From: Marinobacterium rhizophilum DSM 18822 | GTDB lineage: Bacteria > Pseudomonadota > Gammaproteobacteria > Pseudomonadales > Balneatricaceae | Reading direction: 5' to 3' | NCBI RefSeq assembly: GCF_000378045.1 | Contig: NZ_KB899107.1 | Coordinates: 1-64,000, forward strand | DNA: 64,000 nucleotides | Shown: positions 9,192 to 19,118 of the stretch, piece after piece | Position numbering within the stretch: the stretch's first letter is position 1 | Layout: the number at the start of each line of letters is the position of its first letter | Notes under the pieces: model-generated | The model's input: only the letters and a program-made list of their open reading frames with translations | Databases searched by the model: none | Told to the model about the DNA's origin: nothing | Made by a program: the position numbers and the translations under genes

Positions 9192-9313
9192 TTATCTTCT
9201 GGTCAGTACAAGAATGGCCACAGCGTGCCGGCCCTGGTGTCGATGGGTTACGGCCTGGGCATCCTGGGCGGTGGTCGGGAATTGCACCCATTTTCCCCGA
9301 TCCTGAGCGGATA
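9192..9313 (-). promoter_or_regulatory. Possible degenerate FMN-riboswitch-like leader of prfC
   Basis: On the minus strand, GGGTGCAATTCCCGACC (9289-9273) differs at one base from the P2 core of gammaproteobacterial RFN elements. It is preceded by CTCAGG (9307-9302) and the region ends in AGAAGATAA (9200-9192) just before the prfC start. Those two segments sit where the RFN borders would lie. However, 12 extra bases interrupt the conserved 5' part and the second conserved half is poorly matched. prfC has no riboflavin link. I give it as a weak resemblance only. Confidence 0.2.
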
Positions 9314-9461
9314 CACAATCAATGCACGCCCTGAAGCATCGTTTGCCCTGCCGACTCAGGGAAACAGGATGAATTCCCTTCGGCAGACAGCCCAGACTGT
9401 CCTCTGGATCCAAAATGGACCCCGCACAAGACAACGCTCTCAAGGAACACCGCCGTAACCT

Positions 9462-10091
9462 TTACCGTGACACCAGACCGCATCTCAGCATGACCAGTAC
9501 CGCATCGACAATCACCGGCGCATCCGCCTGCATGTCCACTTTCTTTTCGCTATCCATCCAGTTGGCGATCAGGCCATCCATCATGGATTGCAGCATAAAG
9601 GCTGCCAGATCGACTGGCAGGTCCGCCGGCAATTGGCCGCGGCTAACCCCGTTTGCGAGCATGCGTTCCATGCGCGACCGAAACTGCCCGTGCATGAGCT
9701 GCATGTGCTCACCAATTTCTCGCAGGTCACCTTCCAGCTCATTGCGATTAATCATCAGGCGAAAGATCTGCCGGTGCACCGAATTACTGACCACCGTCTG
9801 CAGCAGCAGCACCAATAGATCGCGCAGTTTTTCAACAGGCTCCTGCTCCTCGGGGTTCTCGCTGCTATCAGCCAACTCCTCCAGCGGGTTGCGCAACTGC
9901 GCCCACAAGGCCTCGAAAAGCTCCGCCTTGTTCTTGAAATGCCAGTAGAAGGCACCACGGGTAACCCCCGCAGCCGCCGCGATGTCCGACAACGTAGTGC
10001 GGGCAATGCCTTTTTCACAAAACTGCTCCAGCGCCGCAGTAATCAGACTGTTACGGGTCTCCAGCGCTTCTTCTTTTGTGCGACGCACCAT
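9462..10091 (-). CDS. acrR: TetR-family efflux repressor (AcrR/TtgR-like)
   Basis: A repressor of 209 residues. The N-terminal helix-turn-helix (about residues 10-56) reads like AcrR/TtgR/MexR-type TetR proteins (TTLSDIAAAAGVTRGAFYWHFKNK), followed by a ligand-binding helical domain. It is divergent from the RND efflux genes. The shared 130-bp gap holds a palindrome almost identical in layout to the AcrR operator, so it is expected to repress both itself and the pump and to be released by drugs or solvents. The gene symbol reflects the closest known arrangement. TtgR would be an equally fair name. Confidence 0.85.
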   Translation of the reverse strand: MVRRTKEEALETRNSLITAALEQFCEKGIARTTLSDIAAAAGVTRGAFYWHFKNKAELFEALWAQLRNPLEELADSSENPEEQEPVEKLRDLLVLLLQTVVSNSVHRQIFRLMINRNELEGDLREIGEHMQLMHGQFRSRMERMLANGVSRGQLPADLPVDLAAFMLQSMMDGLIANWMDSEKKVDMQADAPVIVDAVLVMLRCGLVSR

Positions 10092-10116
10092 AATATTTTT
10101 CCGCCACCTGATAATT

Positions 10117-10140
10117 TACATACATACATGTTTGTATGTA
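10117..10140. promoter_or_regulatory. AcrR-type operator palindrome
   Basis: A 24-bp inverted repeat begins TACATACAT and ends GTATGTA. Both its spacing and its arms are those of the 24-bp AcrR operator of E. coli acrAB. It lies between the divergent repressor and pump genes, 26 nt from the repressor start and 83 nt from the acrA-like start. This is where it would cover both promoters. Confidence 0.8.
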
Positions 10141-10222
10141 TCATACGCATCTATTCACTGACTGCCAATCCGCTGCCAACGCAAAACCTGCGATTCGGCA
10201 GTTCAACCAAACAGGGTGCCCT

Positions 10223-11425
10223 ATGCTAAACACTCCAATCCGCCGTACGCTGACCGTTGCTGTACTGGCCTGCACCCTGCTGGCCGGCTGCGACAGTTCA
10301 GAAACCGCCAACGCAAACATGGGCGCACCCATGCCCACTGAAGTTGACGTGGTAACACTTAACAGCCAACCGGTCAGCCTGACCACCGAGCTGTCCGGTC
10401 GCACCAGCGCCTACCGTATCGCCGAGGTTCGACCCCAGGTCAGCGGCATTATCCGTGAGCGCCTGTTCTCGGAGGGCTCGGACGTCAAGGCCGGGCAGGT
10501 GCTCTACCGCATAGACCCCGCCAGCTACAAGGCCGAAGTGGCCATAGCAGACGCCGCTCTGGCCAAGGCACGCGCCGCTGAAAGCAGCGCCCGCCTCAAG
10601 GCCCAGCGCTATGCAGAGCTGGTCAAGGTGAATGCGATCAGCACCCAGGATCACGACGATGCCCAGGCGAGCCTGAAGCAGCAGCAAGCCGAAATTGCCT
10701 CTGCCCAGGCACAACTGGATGCCGCCCGCATCAACCTGGCCTACACAGAGATCAAAGCCCCCATCGACGGTCGCATTGGCAAATCCGCCATTACCGAAGG
10801 TGCTCTGGTCACCGCCGAGCAGAGCACGGCCCTGGCCAGCATTCAGCAACTTAACCCGCTCTATGTCGACATGCGCCAATCCACCACAGAGTTACTGCGT
10901 CTCAAACGCAGCCTCGCCGATGGCAGCCTGGTTACAGTGGCCGACAACAAGGCGGAAATCACCCTGCTGCTGGAAGATGGCTCCGCCTACGAACAGAAGG
11001 GCCTGCTGCAATTCGCCGACGTCAGCGTCGATGAAAGTACCGGCATGGTGAACCTGCGTGCCGAAGTACCCAACCCCAACCAGTTCCTGTTACCCGGAAT
11101 GTTTGTACGTGGCGAGGTGACTGAAGGCGAACGCCCGAAGGGGCTGCTTGTACCACAGGTAGCCGTCACTCGCACACCCAATGGCCGCGCAACGGTGATG
11201 ACGGTGGATGCCGAAAACACCGTAGCGCTGCGTGATATCAGCATAAGCCGTGCAATCGATGACCAGTGGCTGGTCGAATCCGGCCTTGAAGACGGTGTGC
11301 GCGTCATCACTGCGGGAATCCAGAAGGTCCGCCCGGGCATGACCGTGCGAATCAGTGCCCAGAACACGCCACAAGAGATGCCCCAGAACAATGCGCCGGC
11401 CACCCCCGCCGCCGACCAGCACTAA
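10223..11425 (+). CDS. acrA: RND efflux periplasmic adaptor (AcrA/MexA/TtgA-like)
   Basis: A 400-residue membrane-fusion lipoprotein. The signal peptide ends in lipobox LLAGC. Then come the lipoyl/barrel-sandwich motif (SAYRIAEVRPQVSGIIRERLF), an alpha-helical hairpin around residues 95-165 with alternating Ala/Gln heptads, and the beta-barrel and membrane-proximal domains. It connects the inner-membrane pump to the outer-membrane channel. ATG 10223 begins the signal; the open frame further upstream overlaps the operator and is not used. The pump gene follows 16 nt later. Confidence 0.93.
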   Translation: MLNTPIRRTLTVAVLACTLLAGCDSSETANANMGAPMPTEVDVVTLNSQPVSLTTELSGRTSAYRIAEVRPQVSGIIRERLFSEGSDVKAGQVLYRIDPASYKAEVAIADAALAKARAAESSARLKAQRYAELVKVNAISTQDHDDAQASLKQQQAEIASAQAQLDAARINLAYTEIKAPIDGRIGKSAITEGALVTAEQSTALASIQQLNPLYVDMRQSTTELLRLKRSLADGSLVTVADNKAEITLLLEDGSAYEQKGLLQFADVSVDESTGMVNLRAEVPNPNQFLLPGMFVRGEVTEGERPKGLLVPQVAVTRTPNGRATVMTVDAENTVALRDISISRAIDDQWLVESGLEDGVRVITAGIQKVRPGMTVRISAQNTPQEMPQNNAPATPAADQH

Positions 11426-11441
11426 CCAGGAGCGCGCCTGA

Positions 11442-14400
11442 ATGGCCAGATTTTTTATAGACCGCCCTATCTTTGCCTGGGTCATTGCTATCGTCATCAT
11501 GCTGGCGGGAGCTCTGTCGATCCTGACACTGCCTGTCGCCCAGTACCCGACCATTGCCCCGCCGACGGTCAAGATCACTGCCAGCTATCCTGGTGCCTCT
11601 TCGCAGGCGGTGGAAAACTCGGTCACACAGGTGATCGAACAGAACATGACCGGGCTGGACAACCTGAGCTACATGTCAGCCCAGAGCGATTCCACCGGTA
11701 ACGCCACCATTACCCTGACCTTCGCCAGCGGTACCGATCCCGATACGGCGCAGGTGCAGGTGCAGAACAAGCTGCAGCTGGCCACCCCGCAATTGCCCCA
11801 GGTTGTGCAGGCACAGGGCATCAAGGTCGCCAAGTCCTCCACCGGCTTCCTGATGGTGGCCTCGCTGATTTCAAAAGATGGCAGCATGAACAGCCAGGAT
11901 CTGGGTGATTACATGACGGCCACGCTGCGCGAGCCCCTGAGCCGCATCGAAGGTGTAGGCGATGTCACGGTCTTTGGCAGCCAGTACGCCATGCGCATCT
12001 GGCTGGACCCCAACAAGCTCAACAGCTACAGCCTGACGCCACAGGATGTGCGCGACGCGGTTCAGTCGCAGAACAGTCAGGTCGCCATTGGCGAGCTTGG
12101 TGGCCTGCCGGCGGTTGAAGGACAGCAGTTCAGCGCCACCCTCATGGGCCAGGCACGCAAAAACACCGTCGAGGAGTTCAACAACCTGTTGATGCGCGTT
12201 AACGCCGATGGCTCGAGAATCTATCTCAAAGACGTAGCACGGGTTGAGCTGTCCGGCCAAAGCTACGGTACCGAGGCCTACTACAATGGTCAGCCTACCG
12301 CCGCCGTTGCGATTCAGCTCGCCACGGGCGGCAATGCCCTGGATACCGCCCAGGCGGTGCGGGAAAAACTCGCCGACCTCTCCGAGTTTTTCCCCAGCGA
12401 AATGGCCGTGGTTTACCCCTATGACACCACGCCCTTCGTAAAGATCTCTATCCAGGAGGTCGTCCAGACGCTGTTCGAGGCCATCCTGCTGGTGTTCCTC
12501 GTCATGTACCTGTTCCTGCAGAACTTTCGCGCCACCCTGATACCCACCATTGCGGTCCCCATCGTACTGCTGGGCACGTTCGGCGTCATGGCGGTCTTTG
12601 GCTTCTCGATCAATACCCTGACCATGTTCGGCATGGTGCTGGCCATCGGCCTGCTGGTGGATGATGCCATCGTGGTGGTGGAGAACGTCGAGCGCATCAT
12701 GGCGCAGGAAGGCCTGTCGCCCCGTGATGCCACGCGCAAGTCAATGGGACAGATTACCGGCGCCCTGGTCGGCATTGCCCTGGTGCTGTCGGCCGTGTTT
12801 GTACCCATGGCCTTTTTTGGCGGCGCCACCGGCGCCATCTATCGCCAGTTCTCACTGACGATCGTCTCTGCCATGGCCCTGTCGGTACTTGTCGCCATGG
12901 TACTGACGCCTGCGCTGTGCGCTACCCTGCTCAAACCGGTCGATGGCCATGCTCACAACAACAAGCGGGGCTTTTTCGGCTGGTTCAACCGAGTTTTCGA
13001 TCGCGGCACCGAGGGCTATGTGGGCGGGGTTCGACGCATCGTCAAGCAGGGCACCCGCTACGGCGTGCTGTACCTGGGACTGCTTGCAGTGCTGGCTGTA
13101 CTCTTCGTGCGCCTGCCCAGCTCCTTTTTGCCCGACGAAGACCAGGGTGTGTTTTTCAGCCTGGTCCAGTTGCCGGCAGGTGCCTCCATGGAGCGTACCA
13201 AGGCGGTCCTCGACAAAACCCGTGTCCACCTGCTGGAAGCAGAAAAAGACAATATCGAATCAGTGCTCACGGTGGCGGGCTTCAGTTTTGCCGGCAGCGG
13301 CCAGAACGCCGGTATTGTCTTCGTCAAGCTCAAGGACTGGGACCTGCGCAAAGCCCCCGGGCGTGATGCCAATTCCATTATCGGTCGTACCATGGGCTTT
13401 TTAATGGGCATCAAGGAGGCCAATGCCTTCGCCTTCAACCTGCCGCCGATTCCGGAACTGGGCACGGCAAGTGGCTTTGACTTCTACCTGCAGGATCGCG
13501 CCAATCTGGGCCACGAACGTCTGGTTGAGATTCGCAATCAATTGCTCGGCATGGCGGCTCAGGAACCGACCCTTACCGGCGTAAGGCCCAACGGCATGAA
13601 TGATACCGCCCAGTTTGAGGTCAAGATCGATTATGACAAGGTCCTCGCCCAGGATCTCAGTATCGACGATATCAACGATGCGTTATCCATTGCCTGGGGC
13701 TCGTCCTATATCGACGACTTTATCGATCGGGGCCGCGTGAAGAAGGTCTATCTGCAGGCAGACGCCCCCTTTCGCATGACGCCGGAGGACCTCAACCTGT
13801 GGCATGTGCGCAACAACAACGGCGACATGGTGCCCTTTTCAGCGTTTGCCCGTACGCAGTGGAGCTACGGATCGCCGCGCCTGGAGCGCTACAACGGCGC
13901 ACCGGCCATCAACATTGTCGGTCAGGCGGCGCCGGGCATGAGCACCGGTGATGCCATGAATACCATCGAGCGTCTGGTGCAACAGCTGCCAGCCGGTGTC
14001 GGTATCGAATGGACCGGCCTGTCGCTGCAGGAGCGCATGGCGGGCGACCAGGCGCCTGCGCTCTATGCGCTGTCGATCCTGATCGTGTTCCTCTGCCTGG
14101 CAGCCCTCTATGAAAGCTGGACCATCCCGTTTTCGGTCATCATGGTCGTCCCCCTCGGTGTACTGGGGGCCGTGGTGGCAGCGATTGTGTATGGCTTGTC
14201 CAACGACGTCTACTTCCAGGTCGCCCTGCTGACCACCATCGGACTCTCGGCCAAGAACGCCATTCTGATCGTGGAGTTTGCCAAGCACCTGCACGATCAG
14301 GGCAGTTCTCTGGTTGATGCAGTCATCGAGGCCGGCCGCATGCGACTGCGCCCGATCCTGATGACATCGCTGGCGTTCATTCTCGGCGTTCTGCCCCTGG

Positions 14401-14585
14401 CCATCAGTACGGGCGCCGGTGCCGGCAGTCGTAACGCCATCGGTATCGGCGTCATGGGGGGCATGATCAGCGCAACCGTGCTGGCCATCTTCTTCGTGCC
14501 CCTGTTCTATGTTGCGGTCATGCGCCTGGCGGGACGCCGCACCGCACAGGCCGTCACCGCCACCGAGGTCAGCGTGCATGATTAA
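11442..14585 (+). CDS. acrB: RND multidrug efflux pump (AcrB/MexB/TtgB-like)
   Basis: This is an inner-membrane proton/drug antiporter of 1047 residues with the duplicated RND fold of 12 helices. The proton-relay residues are in place: the Asp-Asp pair in [15 protein letters not shown] (TM4) and the Lys in [13 protein letters not shown] (TM10). The start [16 protein letters not shown] is typical of HAE1-type pumps. The gene overlaps the outer-membrane channel gene by 8 nt, which indicates one operon acrA-acrB-oprM. The substrate range cannot be read from the sequence. Confidence 0.95.
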   Translation: MARFFIDRPIFAWVIAIVIMLAGALSILTLPVAQYPTIAPPTVKITASYPGASSQAVENSVTQVIEQNMTGLDNLSYMSAQSDSTGNATITLTFASGTDPDTAQVQVQNKLQLATPQLPQVVQAQGIKVAKSSTGFLMVASLISKDGSMNSQDLGDYMTATLREPLSRIEGVGDVTVFGSQYAMRIWLDPNKLNSYSLTPQDVRDAVQSQNSQVAIGELGGLPAVEGQQFSATLMGQARKNTVEEFNNLLMRVNADGSRIYLKDVARVELSGQSYGTEAYYNGQPTAAVAIQLATGGNALDTAQAVREKLADLSEFFPSEMAVVYPYDTTPFVKISIQEVVQTLFEAILLVFLVMYLFLQNFRATLIPTIAVPIVLLGTFGVMAVFGFSINTLTMFGMVLAIGLLVDDAIVVVENVERIMAQEGLSPRDATRKSMGQITGALVGIALVLSAVFVPMAFFGGATGAIYRQFSLTIVSAMALSVLVAMVLTPALCATLLKPVDGHAHNNKRGFFGWFNRVFDRGTEGYVGGVRRIVKQGTRYGVLYLGLLAVLAVLFVRLPSSFLPDEDQGVFFSLVQLPAGASMERTKAVLDKTRVHLLEAEKDNIESVLTVAGFSFAGSGQNAGIVFVKLKDWDLRKAPGRDANSIIGRTMGFLMGIKEANAFAFNLPPIPELGTASGFDFYLQDRANLGHERLVEIRNQLLGMAAQEPTLTGVRPNGMNDTAQFEVKIDYDKVLAQDLSIDDINDALSIAWGSSYIDDFIDRGRVKKVYLQADAPFRMTPEDLNLWHVRNNNGDMVPFSAFARTQWSYGSPRLERYNGAPAINIVGQAAPGMSTGDAMNTIERLVQQLPAGVGIEWTGLSLQERMAGDQAPALYALSILIVFLCLAALYESWTIPFSVIMVVPLGVLGAVVAAIVYGLSNDVYFQVALLTTIGLSAKNAILIVEFAKHLHDQGSSLVDAVIEAGRMRLRPILMTSLAFILGVLPLAISTGAGAGSRNAIGIGVMGGMISATVLAIFFVPLFYVAVMRLAGRRTAQAVTATEVSVHD

Positions 14586-15948
14586 TCGACTGCTAAGCCT
14601 CGGCGCCTGCACGCTGTTACTCAGCGCCTGCTCACTGGCGCCACCGTATCAGCAACCGGCCACACCCGAGGGGCCTGCATGGGAAGCGCCATCCAGCCCG
14701 GCAGAGCTGCCGCAGCGCCAGGCCGTGTTTTCCGACCCGGCGCTGCAGCGCCTGATCAGCCTCGCGCTGGAGAACAACCGCGACCTGCGCCTGGCCGCCC
14801 TTAACGTGCAGGCCTTCGAGGCCCAATATCGCATCAGCCGCGCAGCCCTGGTGCCAACGCTGGATGCCAGCCTGTCGGGATCGCGCCAGCGCCTGCCGGC
14901 AGATGTCTCCGGTACCGGTGTTACAGGCATTAGCAGCCAGTACAGCGCGGGTATCGGTCTTACGGCCTACGAACTGGACTTTTTTGGCCGCATTCGCGGC
15001 CTCAGGGATCAGGCGCTGGAGCAATACCTGGCCCAGCAGGAAAGCCGTCGCAGCGTCCAGATTGGACTGGTGTCATCGGTCGCCTCGGCCTACCTGACCC
15101 TGGTGGCCGACCGGGATCTGCTTGAGCTGAGCAACTCCACCCTCGCAAGCGAACAGCAGAGCCTTGACCTCATCGAGCACAAGCGTCGCCTTGGGGTGTC
15201 CTCTGAACTGGAGCTGGCCCAGAGTCGCATCACGGTCGAATCCGCCCGCGCCAGCCAGGCACTGTACCAGCGCCAGGTCACACTGGATCTCAATGCGCTG
15301 CAGCAGCTGCTCGGTACCCGCGTGCCCGACGACCTGGCCCTGCCCGCGAGCCTGACCGATGTGAAAATCGCCGCTACGCCGGCGCTGGCACCATCGCAAC
15401 TGCTGCAGCAACGGCCCGACATCCTGGCCGCCGAACATCAGCTGCGTGCGGCCAATGCCAACATCGGTGCTGCCCGGGCGGCACTGTTTCCAAGCATCAG
15501 CCTGACGTCAAGTGCCGGCACTCTGAGCCCGGACCTTGGCGGTCTCTTTACCGGCGGTTCCGGCACCTGGCTGCTGGCACCGGCACTGAACCTGCCGCTT
15601 TTCGATGGCGGTCAGCGCAGCGCCAATGTCGAGGTCGCCCGAACCGAGCAGGAAATCGCGGTGGTGACCTATCAGCAGACCGTTGAAACGGCCTTTCGCG
15701 AAGTCGCCGACAGCCTCAATACCCAGCAGCAGTTTGACCACCAGCTCGCGGCCCAGGCCGCCCAGGTCGCGGCGAACGAGCGCTACCTGCAACTGGCCGA
15801 TCAGCGCTTTGGACAGGGCGTGGACAGCTACCTGACCCGCCTTGATGCCCAGCGTTCGCTGTTCAGTGCCCGCCAGCAGCTGGTCAGCACGCGCCTGGCC
15901 GAACTGAACAACCGTATCAGCCTCTACAAGGCGCTGGGCGGCAGCTGA
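14578..15948 (+). CDS. oprM: Outer-membrane efflux channel lipoprotein (OprM/TtgC-like)
   Basis: A 456-residue TolC-superfamily protein of the NodT/OprM lipoprotein type. The signal ends in [14 protein letters not shown], and the two outer-membrane efflux repeats span about residues 55-240 and 265-450. The motif [23 protein letters not shown] is characteristic. The start ATG lies inside the end of the pump gene (8-nt overlap), so translation is coupled. It completes the tripartite pump. Confidence 0.93.
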   Translation: MINRLLSLGACTLLLSACSLAPPYQQPATPEGPAWEAPSSPAELPQRQAVFSDPALQRLISLALENNRDLRLAALNVQAFEAQYRISRAALVPTLDASLSGSRQRLPADVSGTGVTGISSQYSAGIGLTAYELDFFGRIRGLRDQALEQYLAQQESRRSVQIGLVSSVASAYLTLVADRDLLELSNSTLASEQQSLDLIEHKRRLGVSSELELAQSRITVESARASQALYQRQVTLDLNALQQLLGTRVPDDLALPASLTDVKIAATPALAPSQLLQQRPDILAAEHQLRAANANIGAARAALFPSISLTSSAGTLSPDLGGLFTGGSGTWLLAPALNLPLFDGGQRSANVEVARTEQEIAVVTYQQTVETAFREVADSLNTQQQFDHQLAAQAAQVAANERYLQLADQRFGQGVDSYLTRLDAQRSLFSARQQLVSTRLAELNNRISLYKALGGS

Positions 15949-16012
15949 GCGGCTCCTCCCGGTGGTTCATCGACCTGCCCCCGTCGCCATAACACCCAGG
16001 CGCGGGGGCGAG

Positions 16013-16018
16013 TATAAT
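16013..16018 (+). promoter_or_regulatory. Likely -10 box for regBA
   Basis: TATAAT occurs 36 nt ahead of the regB start. The hexamer 17 nt further upstream (TAACAC) is a poor -35, so this may be an activated promoter. Only the -10 is convincing. Confidence 0.45.
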
Positions 16019-16053
16019 GCACGCCAATTATTTCCATCCGGAATCTGCTCACC

Positions 16054-17322
16054 GTGCACGGCAATCGCCAACAACTGCTGCAACTGACCTACCTGCGAAC
16101 CCTGGCCCTGTTCGGGCTGGGGGCCCTGCTGCTATATGCCGTCTACCAGCTGGACGCCAAACTGCAGAGCTGGCAGGCGGTCGCGCCCCTGTTGGCCATG
16201 GCCCTCGTCAATGCCGCGACCTATGCCCGGCTACATTCGCGAGTGCCGGTGACCAATCCCGAATTGTTTGCCCAGCTGACCGCCGATGCCGTCCTCTATG
16301 GCGCCCTGTTCTACCAGACGGGTGGTGCCAGCAACCCCTTCATTTTCATGCTGCTGGTGCCGCTGGTCATCGCCGCCACGACGCTGCCCTGGCGTTACAC
16401 CTGGCTGATGGCCGCTCTCATCGTGGCCATCTATGGCTCGCTGATGCAGTTCTTCATGCCCATCTGGCCGACACACGACGCGCATCAAAGCCCCACCGAG
16501 GCACTGCTTAACCTGCACATCACCGGCATGTGGCTTAACTTCCTGCTCACCGTGCTGCTGATCGGCTGGTTTGTGGCCCGCATGCATGAAAACATGCTGC
16601 ATCAGCAGCAACGGCTGGAGCTCCAGCGCCAGAAACGCATCGAAGATCAGCAGCTGCTGGCACTGGCGACACATGCCGCCGGCACCGCCCATGAGCTGGG
16701 TACTCCGCTGGCTACGATGCAGGTACTGCTGCACGAGATGGCACTGGAGCACCATGGTGCTCCGCAGCTGCTGGAGGATATTCAGCTGCTGCAGCAGCAG
16801 GTCGACAGTTGCTCGCAAAGCCTGCGCAGCCTGGCGCATTCGGTGCGGGACGAACAGAACAGCGCCCGACAGCAAGGCGTCGACAGCCTGCTTGACGAAG
16901 TGCTGGAGCAATGGCAACTGATGCGCCCGCAGGTCACCTGTTCGCTGCACGTCGATGCCGGGGAGGCGCCGGTGCTACTGTGTTCGGTATCGCTACGCCA
17001 GGCGCTGCTCAACCTGCTGAATAATGCCGCCGATGCCTGCCCGGACAACATCGCCATTACCCTGAGCTGGGATAGCAGCAACTGCTGGCTGCGCATCCGC
17101 GATCATGGCCCCGGCCTGCCGCTGGAGCACAGCGAGGATCTGGGCAAGCCATTCGTCACGACAAAAGGCCGCGGGCTCGGCATCGGCCTGTTTCTAACCA
17201 CCAGCACCCTGGCCAGCATTGACGGCGAGGTGCGGCTGTACAACCATCCACAGGGCGGCACCCTGACCGAAGTCCGGCTGCCCCGCAAACCCACTGACAG
17301 GCAGCCCGATGAGCACGCTTGA
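16054..17322 (+). CDS. regB: Redox-sensing histidine kinase (RegB/PrrB/RoxS-like)
   Basis: An inner-membrane kinase of 422 residues with about six N-terminal helices (residues 15-175). The quinone-site heptad GGASNPF is at 90-96, the H-box THELGTPL-type segment has His213 (GTAHELGTPLATM), and the redox-active cysteine position is kept at Cys253 (QQVDSCSQSL). The ATP-binding motifs are NLLNNAADA (about 320), DHGPG (350) and GRGLGIGLF (372-380). Such kinases respond to the quinone pool and oxygen and control respiration and carbon metabolism genes. The GTG start agrees with the family N terminus. The response regulator gene overlaps by 14 nt. Confidence 0.88.
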   Translation: MHGNRQQLLQLTYLRTLALFGLGALLLYAVYQLDAKLQSWQAVAPLLAMALVNAATYARLHSRVPVTNPELFAQLTADAVLYGALFYQTGGASNPFIFMLLVPLVIAATTLPWRYTWLMAALIVAIYGSLMQFFMPIWPTHDAHQSPTEALLNLHITGMWLNFLLTVLLIGWFVARMHENMLHQQQRLELQRQKRIEDQQLLALATHAAGTAHELGTPLATMQVLLHEMALEHHGAPQLLEDIQLLQQQVDSCSQSLRSLAHSVRDEQNSARQQGVDSLLDEVLEQWQLMRPQVTCSLHVDAGEAPVLLCSVSLRQALLNLLNNAADACPDNIAITLSWDSSNCWLRIRDHGPGLPLEHSEDLGKPFVTTKGRGLGIGLFLTTSTLASIDGEVRLYNHPQGGTLTEVRLPRKPTDRQPDEHA

Positions 17323-17851
17323 GCACCCGCATTTCCTTATCGTGGACGATGACCCCACCTTTAGCCGCATTCTTGCCCGCGCGATGACCCAGCGCGGCTA
17401 CGAGGTGCAGGTTGCACAGAATGTTGAGCAGGCGCTGCAGCTGCTGGAAACACAACTGCCGGATCAGGTCACTGTCGATCTGAAAATGGAGGGCGCTTCG
17501 GGTCTGACACTGATTCCGCACCTGCGCGCCGCCAGTCCTGATATGCGAATACTGGTACTGACCGGCTATGCCAGCATCAGCACCGCGGTCGAAGCCATCA
17601 AGCTCGGCGCCAGCAATTACCTGCCAAAGCCCGCCAATGCCGACCAGATACTGGCCGCCCTGGCACAGCAGGATGCCGACCCCGAACGCGAGATCGATAC
17701 CCAGCCCATGTCGGTTAACCGGCTGGAATGGGAACACATTCAGAAGGTACTGGGCGAACATCAAGGCAACATATCGGCCACGGCCCGGGCCCTGGGCATG
17801 CACCGGCGCACGCTGCAGCGCAAGCTGCTCAAGCGTCCGGTCAGCCGTTAG
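17309..17851 (+). CDS. regA: Redox response regulator (RegA/PrrA/RoxR-like)
   Basis: A DNA-binding response regulator of 180 residues, partner of the overlapping kinase. The receiver domain has the acidic pocket VDDD at 12-15, phospho-acceptor Asp57 in VDLKM, Thr85 and Lys107. A short proline/acid linker leads to a Fis-type helix-turn-helix at the C terminus (about 140-178, NISATARALGMHRRTLQRKL). That architecture and size are typical of RegA. Confidence 0.9.
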   Translation: MSTLEHPHFLIVDDDPTFSRILARAMTQRGYEVQVAQNVEQALQLLETQLPDQVTVDLKMEGASGLTLIPHLRAASPDMRILVLTGYASISTAVEAIKLGASNYLPKPANADQILAALAQQDADPEREIDTQPMSVNRLEWEHIQKVLGEHQGNISATARALGMHRRTLQRKLLKRPVSR

Positions 17852-17869
17852 CCCGCAAGAGTTGGGAGA

Positions 17870-18538
17870 CTACTGATCGTCGATATAAATGCGCGCGTTG
17901 AAGCTGCGTATCCAGTCGGGGTAGAACACCATCATGCCGGTCATCAGGATGCCGTTTAGCAGGCCTTCCGGAAACATGATCAGTGGCAGCAGGATCACGT
18001 AATCCTGCTGGATCCGGCTCCAGGGATAGACGTCCAGCCCCCACAGCAAAAGTCCCGCCGCCAGCCCTCCGGCGGCGACCGCCAGGGCCGACCCGAGGAA
18101 AGCACAGCAGAATAGATAGACAAAGAAGTTCTTTGGCAGGTATGCCTCCACCAGCCGCAGAATGCCGAGACTGGTGAGCGCCGGCAGCACAATGGTGCAA
18201 AGGCCGCTCAAACCGTAACCCTGCCAGCTTTCCAGCCCGATCCAGCTCACCCCCAGCAGCGCCAGGGCTGCCGAGACGATCGCCAGGTCCCAGCCGAACA
18301 TCAGCGTGAGGGTCGTCATGCCCAGAAAGTGAATACCCAGGCCAGGCGTTATGCCGGCGCGCATGATCCAGAGCAGCGTCAGGGCCACCGTACTGCCGAA
18401 AAACAGGTGCTGGAGTCGTCGGTTGCCGAGCAGAATACCCCAGGGCAGACGCCACAGGGCCAATAGGACAATCAGGGCGAACAGTGCATGAAACCAGAGA
18501 GGCGCTGAGCCTGTCAGCAGGCCGTCGGTAATGCTCAT
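17870..18538 (-). CDS. CbiM-like membrane protein (ECF-type permease family)
   Basis: A 222-residue integral membrane protein with about seven hydrophobic segments. The pattern LGIHFLGMTTLTLMFG and the later LPLIMFPEGLLNGIL resemble the CbiM/NikM energy-coupling-factor permease group (COG3235-type stand-alone members). No ATPase, CbiQ or cobalamin gene is nearby, so transport of nickel or cobalt is not supported by context. It is convergent with regA (18 bp apart). Confidence 0.65.
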   Translation of the reverse strand: MSITDGLLTGSAPLWFHALFALIVLLALWRLPWGILLGNRRLQHLFFGSTVALTLLWIMRAGITPGLGIHFLGMTTLTLMFGWDLAIVSAALALLGVSWIGLESWQGYGLSGLCTIVLPALTSLGILRLVEAYLPKNFFVYLFCCAFLGSALAVAAGGLAAGLLLWGLDVYPWSRIQQDYVILLPLIMFPEGLLNGILMTGMMVFYPDWIRSFNARIYIDDQ

Positions 18539-18580
18539 AGGCGTTATCTCTTTTCGGCCCCCAGCCGGGAGCAGATCCTT

Positions 18581-19030
18581 TCAGCTGCCGGGCCGCAGAC
18601 TCATCAGCACCGCGTCTTCATGACCGGTCGCGGTAGGGTAATAGCCAGTGCGACGCCCGTCCTCGACAAACCCCAACGCCCGATAAAGCCCCAGAGCAGG
18701 AAGATTGGAGGCCCGGACCTCCAGCATCAGACGCTCGATACCCAGCTTCGCCAGTTGCTGCAGCGCATGTTGTAACAACTGACGCGCCAGCCCTGCACGC
18801 TGATATTGCGGCGCCACGCCGATTTCCAGCACTTCAGCCTCGTCCAGCAGATGGCTCAGCAGCACAAACCCGTGCAGTTGACCGCCGGTGAAGATACCGA
18901 GGCTCAGACTGCGCGGATGCACCAGGCGCGCCCGCAGCATCTCTTCGCTCCAGGGCGGATCGAAGCACTGCAGCTGCAACTGGTGCAGCGACGCCAGATC
19001 ATTCAGCTCAAGGGGCCGAATGTCAGCCAT
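18581..19030 (-). CDS. rimI: Ribosomal protein S18 alanine N-acetyltransferase
   Basis: A GNAT acetyltransferase of 149 residues. RimI acetylates the N-terminal Ala of S18. The acetyl-CoA loop is APQYQRAGLARQLL (about residues 73-86), followed by LEVRASNLPALGLYRALGF and the terminal tyrosine segment RTGYYP. ATG 19030 is chosen over an in-frame upstream start because it matches the RimI N terminus (ADIRPLELNDLASL) and GGGAG lies upstream. The E. coli gene order holD-rimI is kept, but a 31-codon duplicated mini-frame has been inserted between the two genes. Confidence 0.9.
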   Translation of the reverse strand: MADIRPLELNDLASLHQLQLQCFDPPWSEEMLRARLVHPRSLSLGIFTGGQLHGFVLLSHLLDEAEVLEIGVAPQYQRAGLARQLLQHALQQLAKLGIERLMLEVRASNLPALGLYRALGFVEDGRRTGYYPTATGHEDAVLMSLRPGS

Positions 19031-19118
19031 CGGCAGGCTCCCGTTCGGCAAGATGTCGTATCAGCGGCTGGCGTTCTGGTAAAGACGCCAGACTTTCCAG
19101 GCCCAGCACTTTAACCAT
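19023..19118 (-). CDS. 31-codon mini-frame joining a rimI-like head to a holD-like tail
   Basis: This is a short open frame between holD and rimI. Its ATG overlaps the holD stop by 8 nt (ATGGTTAA) and its TGA overlaps the rimI start by 8 nt (ATGGCTGA), so both junctions have the same geometry. The N-terminal part MVKVLGLESLASL resembles RimI (MADIRPLELNDLASL). The C-terminal part QPLIRHLAEREPADG repeats the HolD C terminus (QPLIRHLAEQEPSDG). It is best explained as a tandem duplication across the gene junction. Whether the peptide is made or matters is unknown; preserving coupling to rimI may be its only effect. Confidence 0.5.
   Translation of the reverse strand: MVKVLGLESLASLPERQPLIRHLAEREPADG

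Noticed and set aside
9192..9443. Open frame of 83 codons upstream of prfC
   Set aside because: No ribosome site, no family and lies in what must be the prfC leader.
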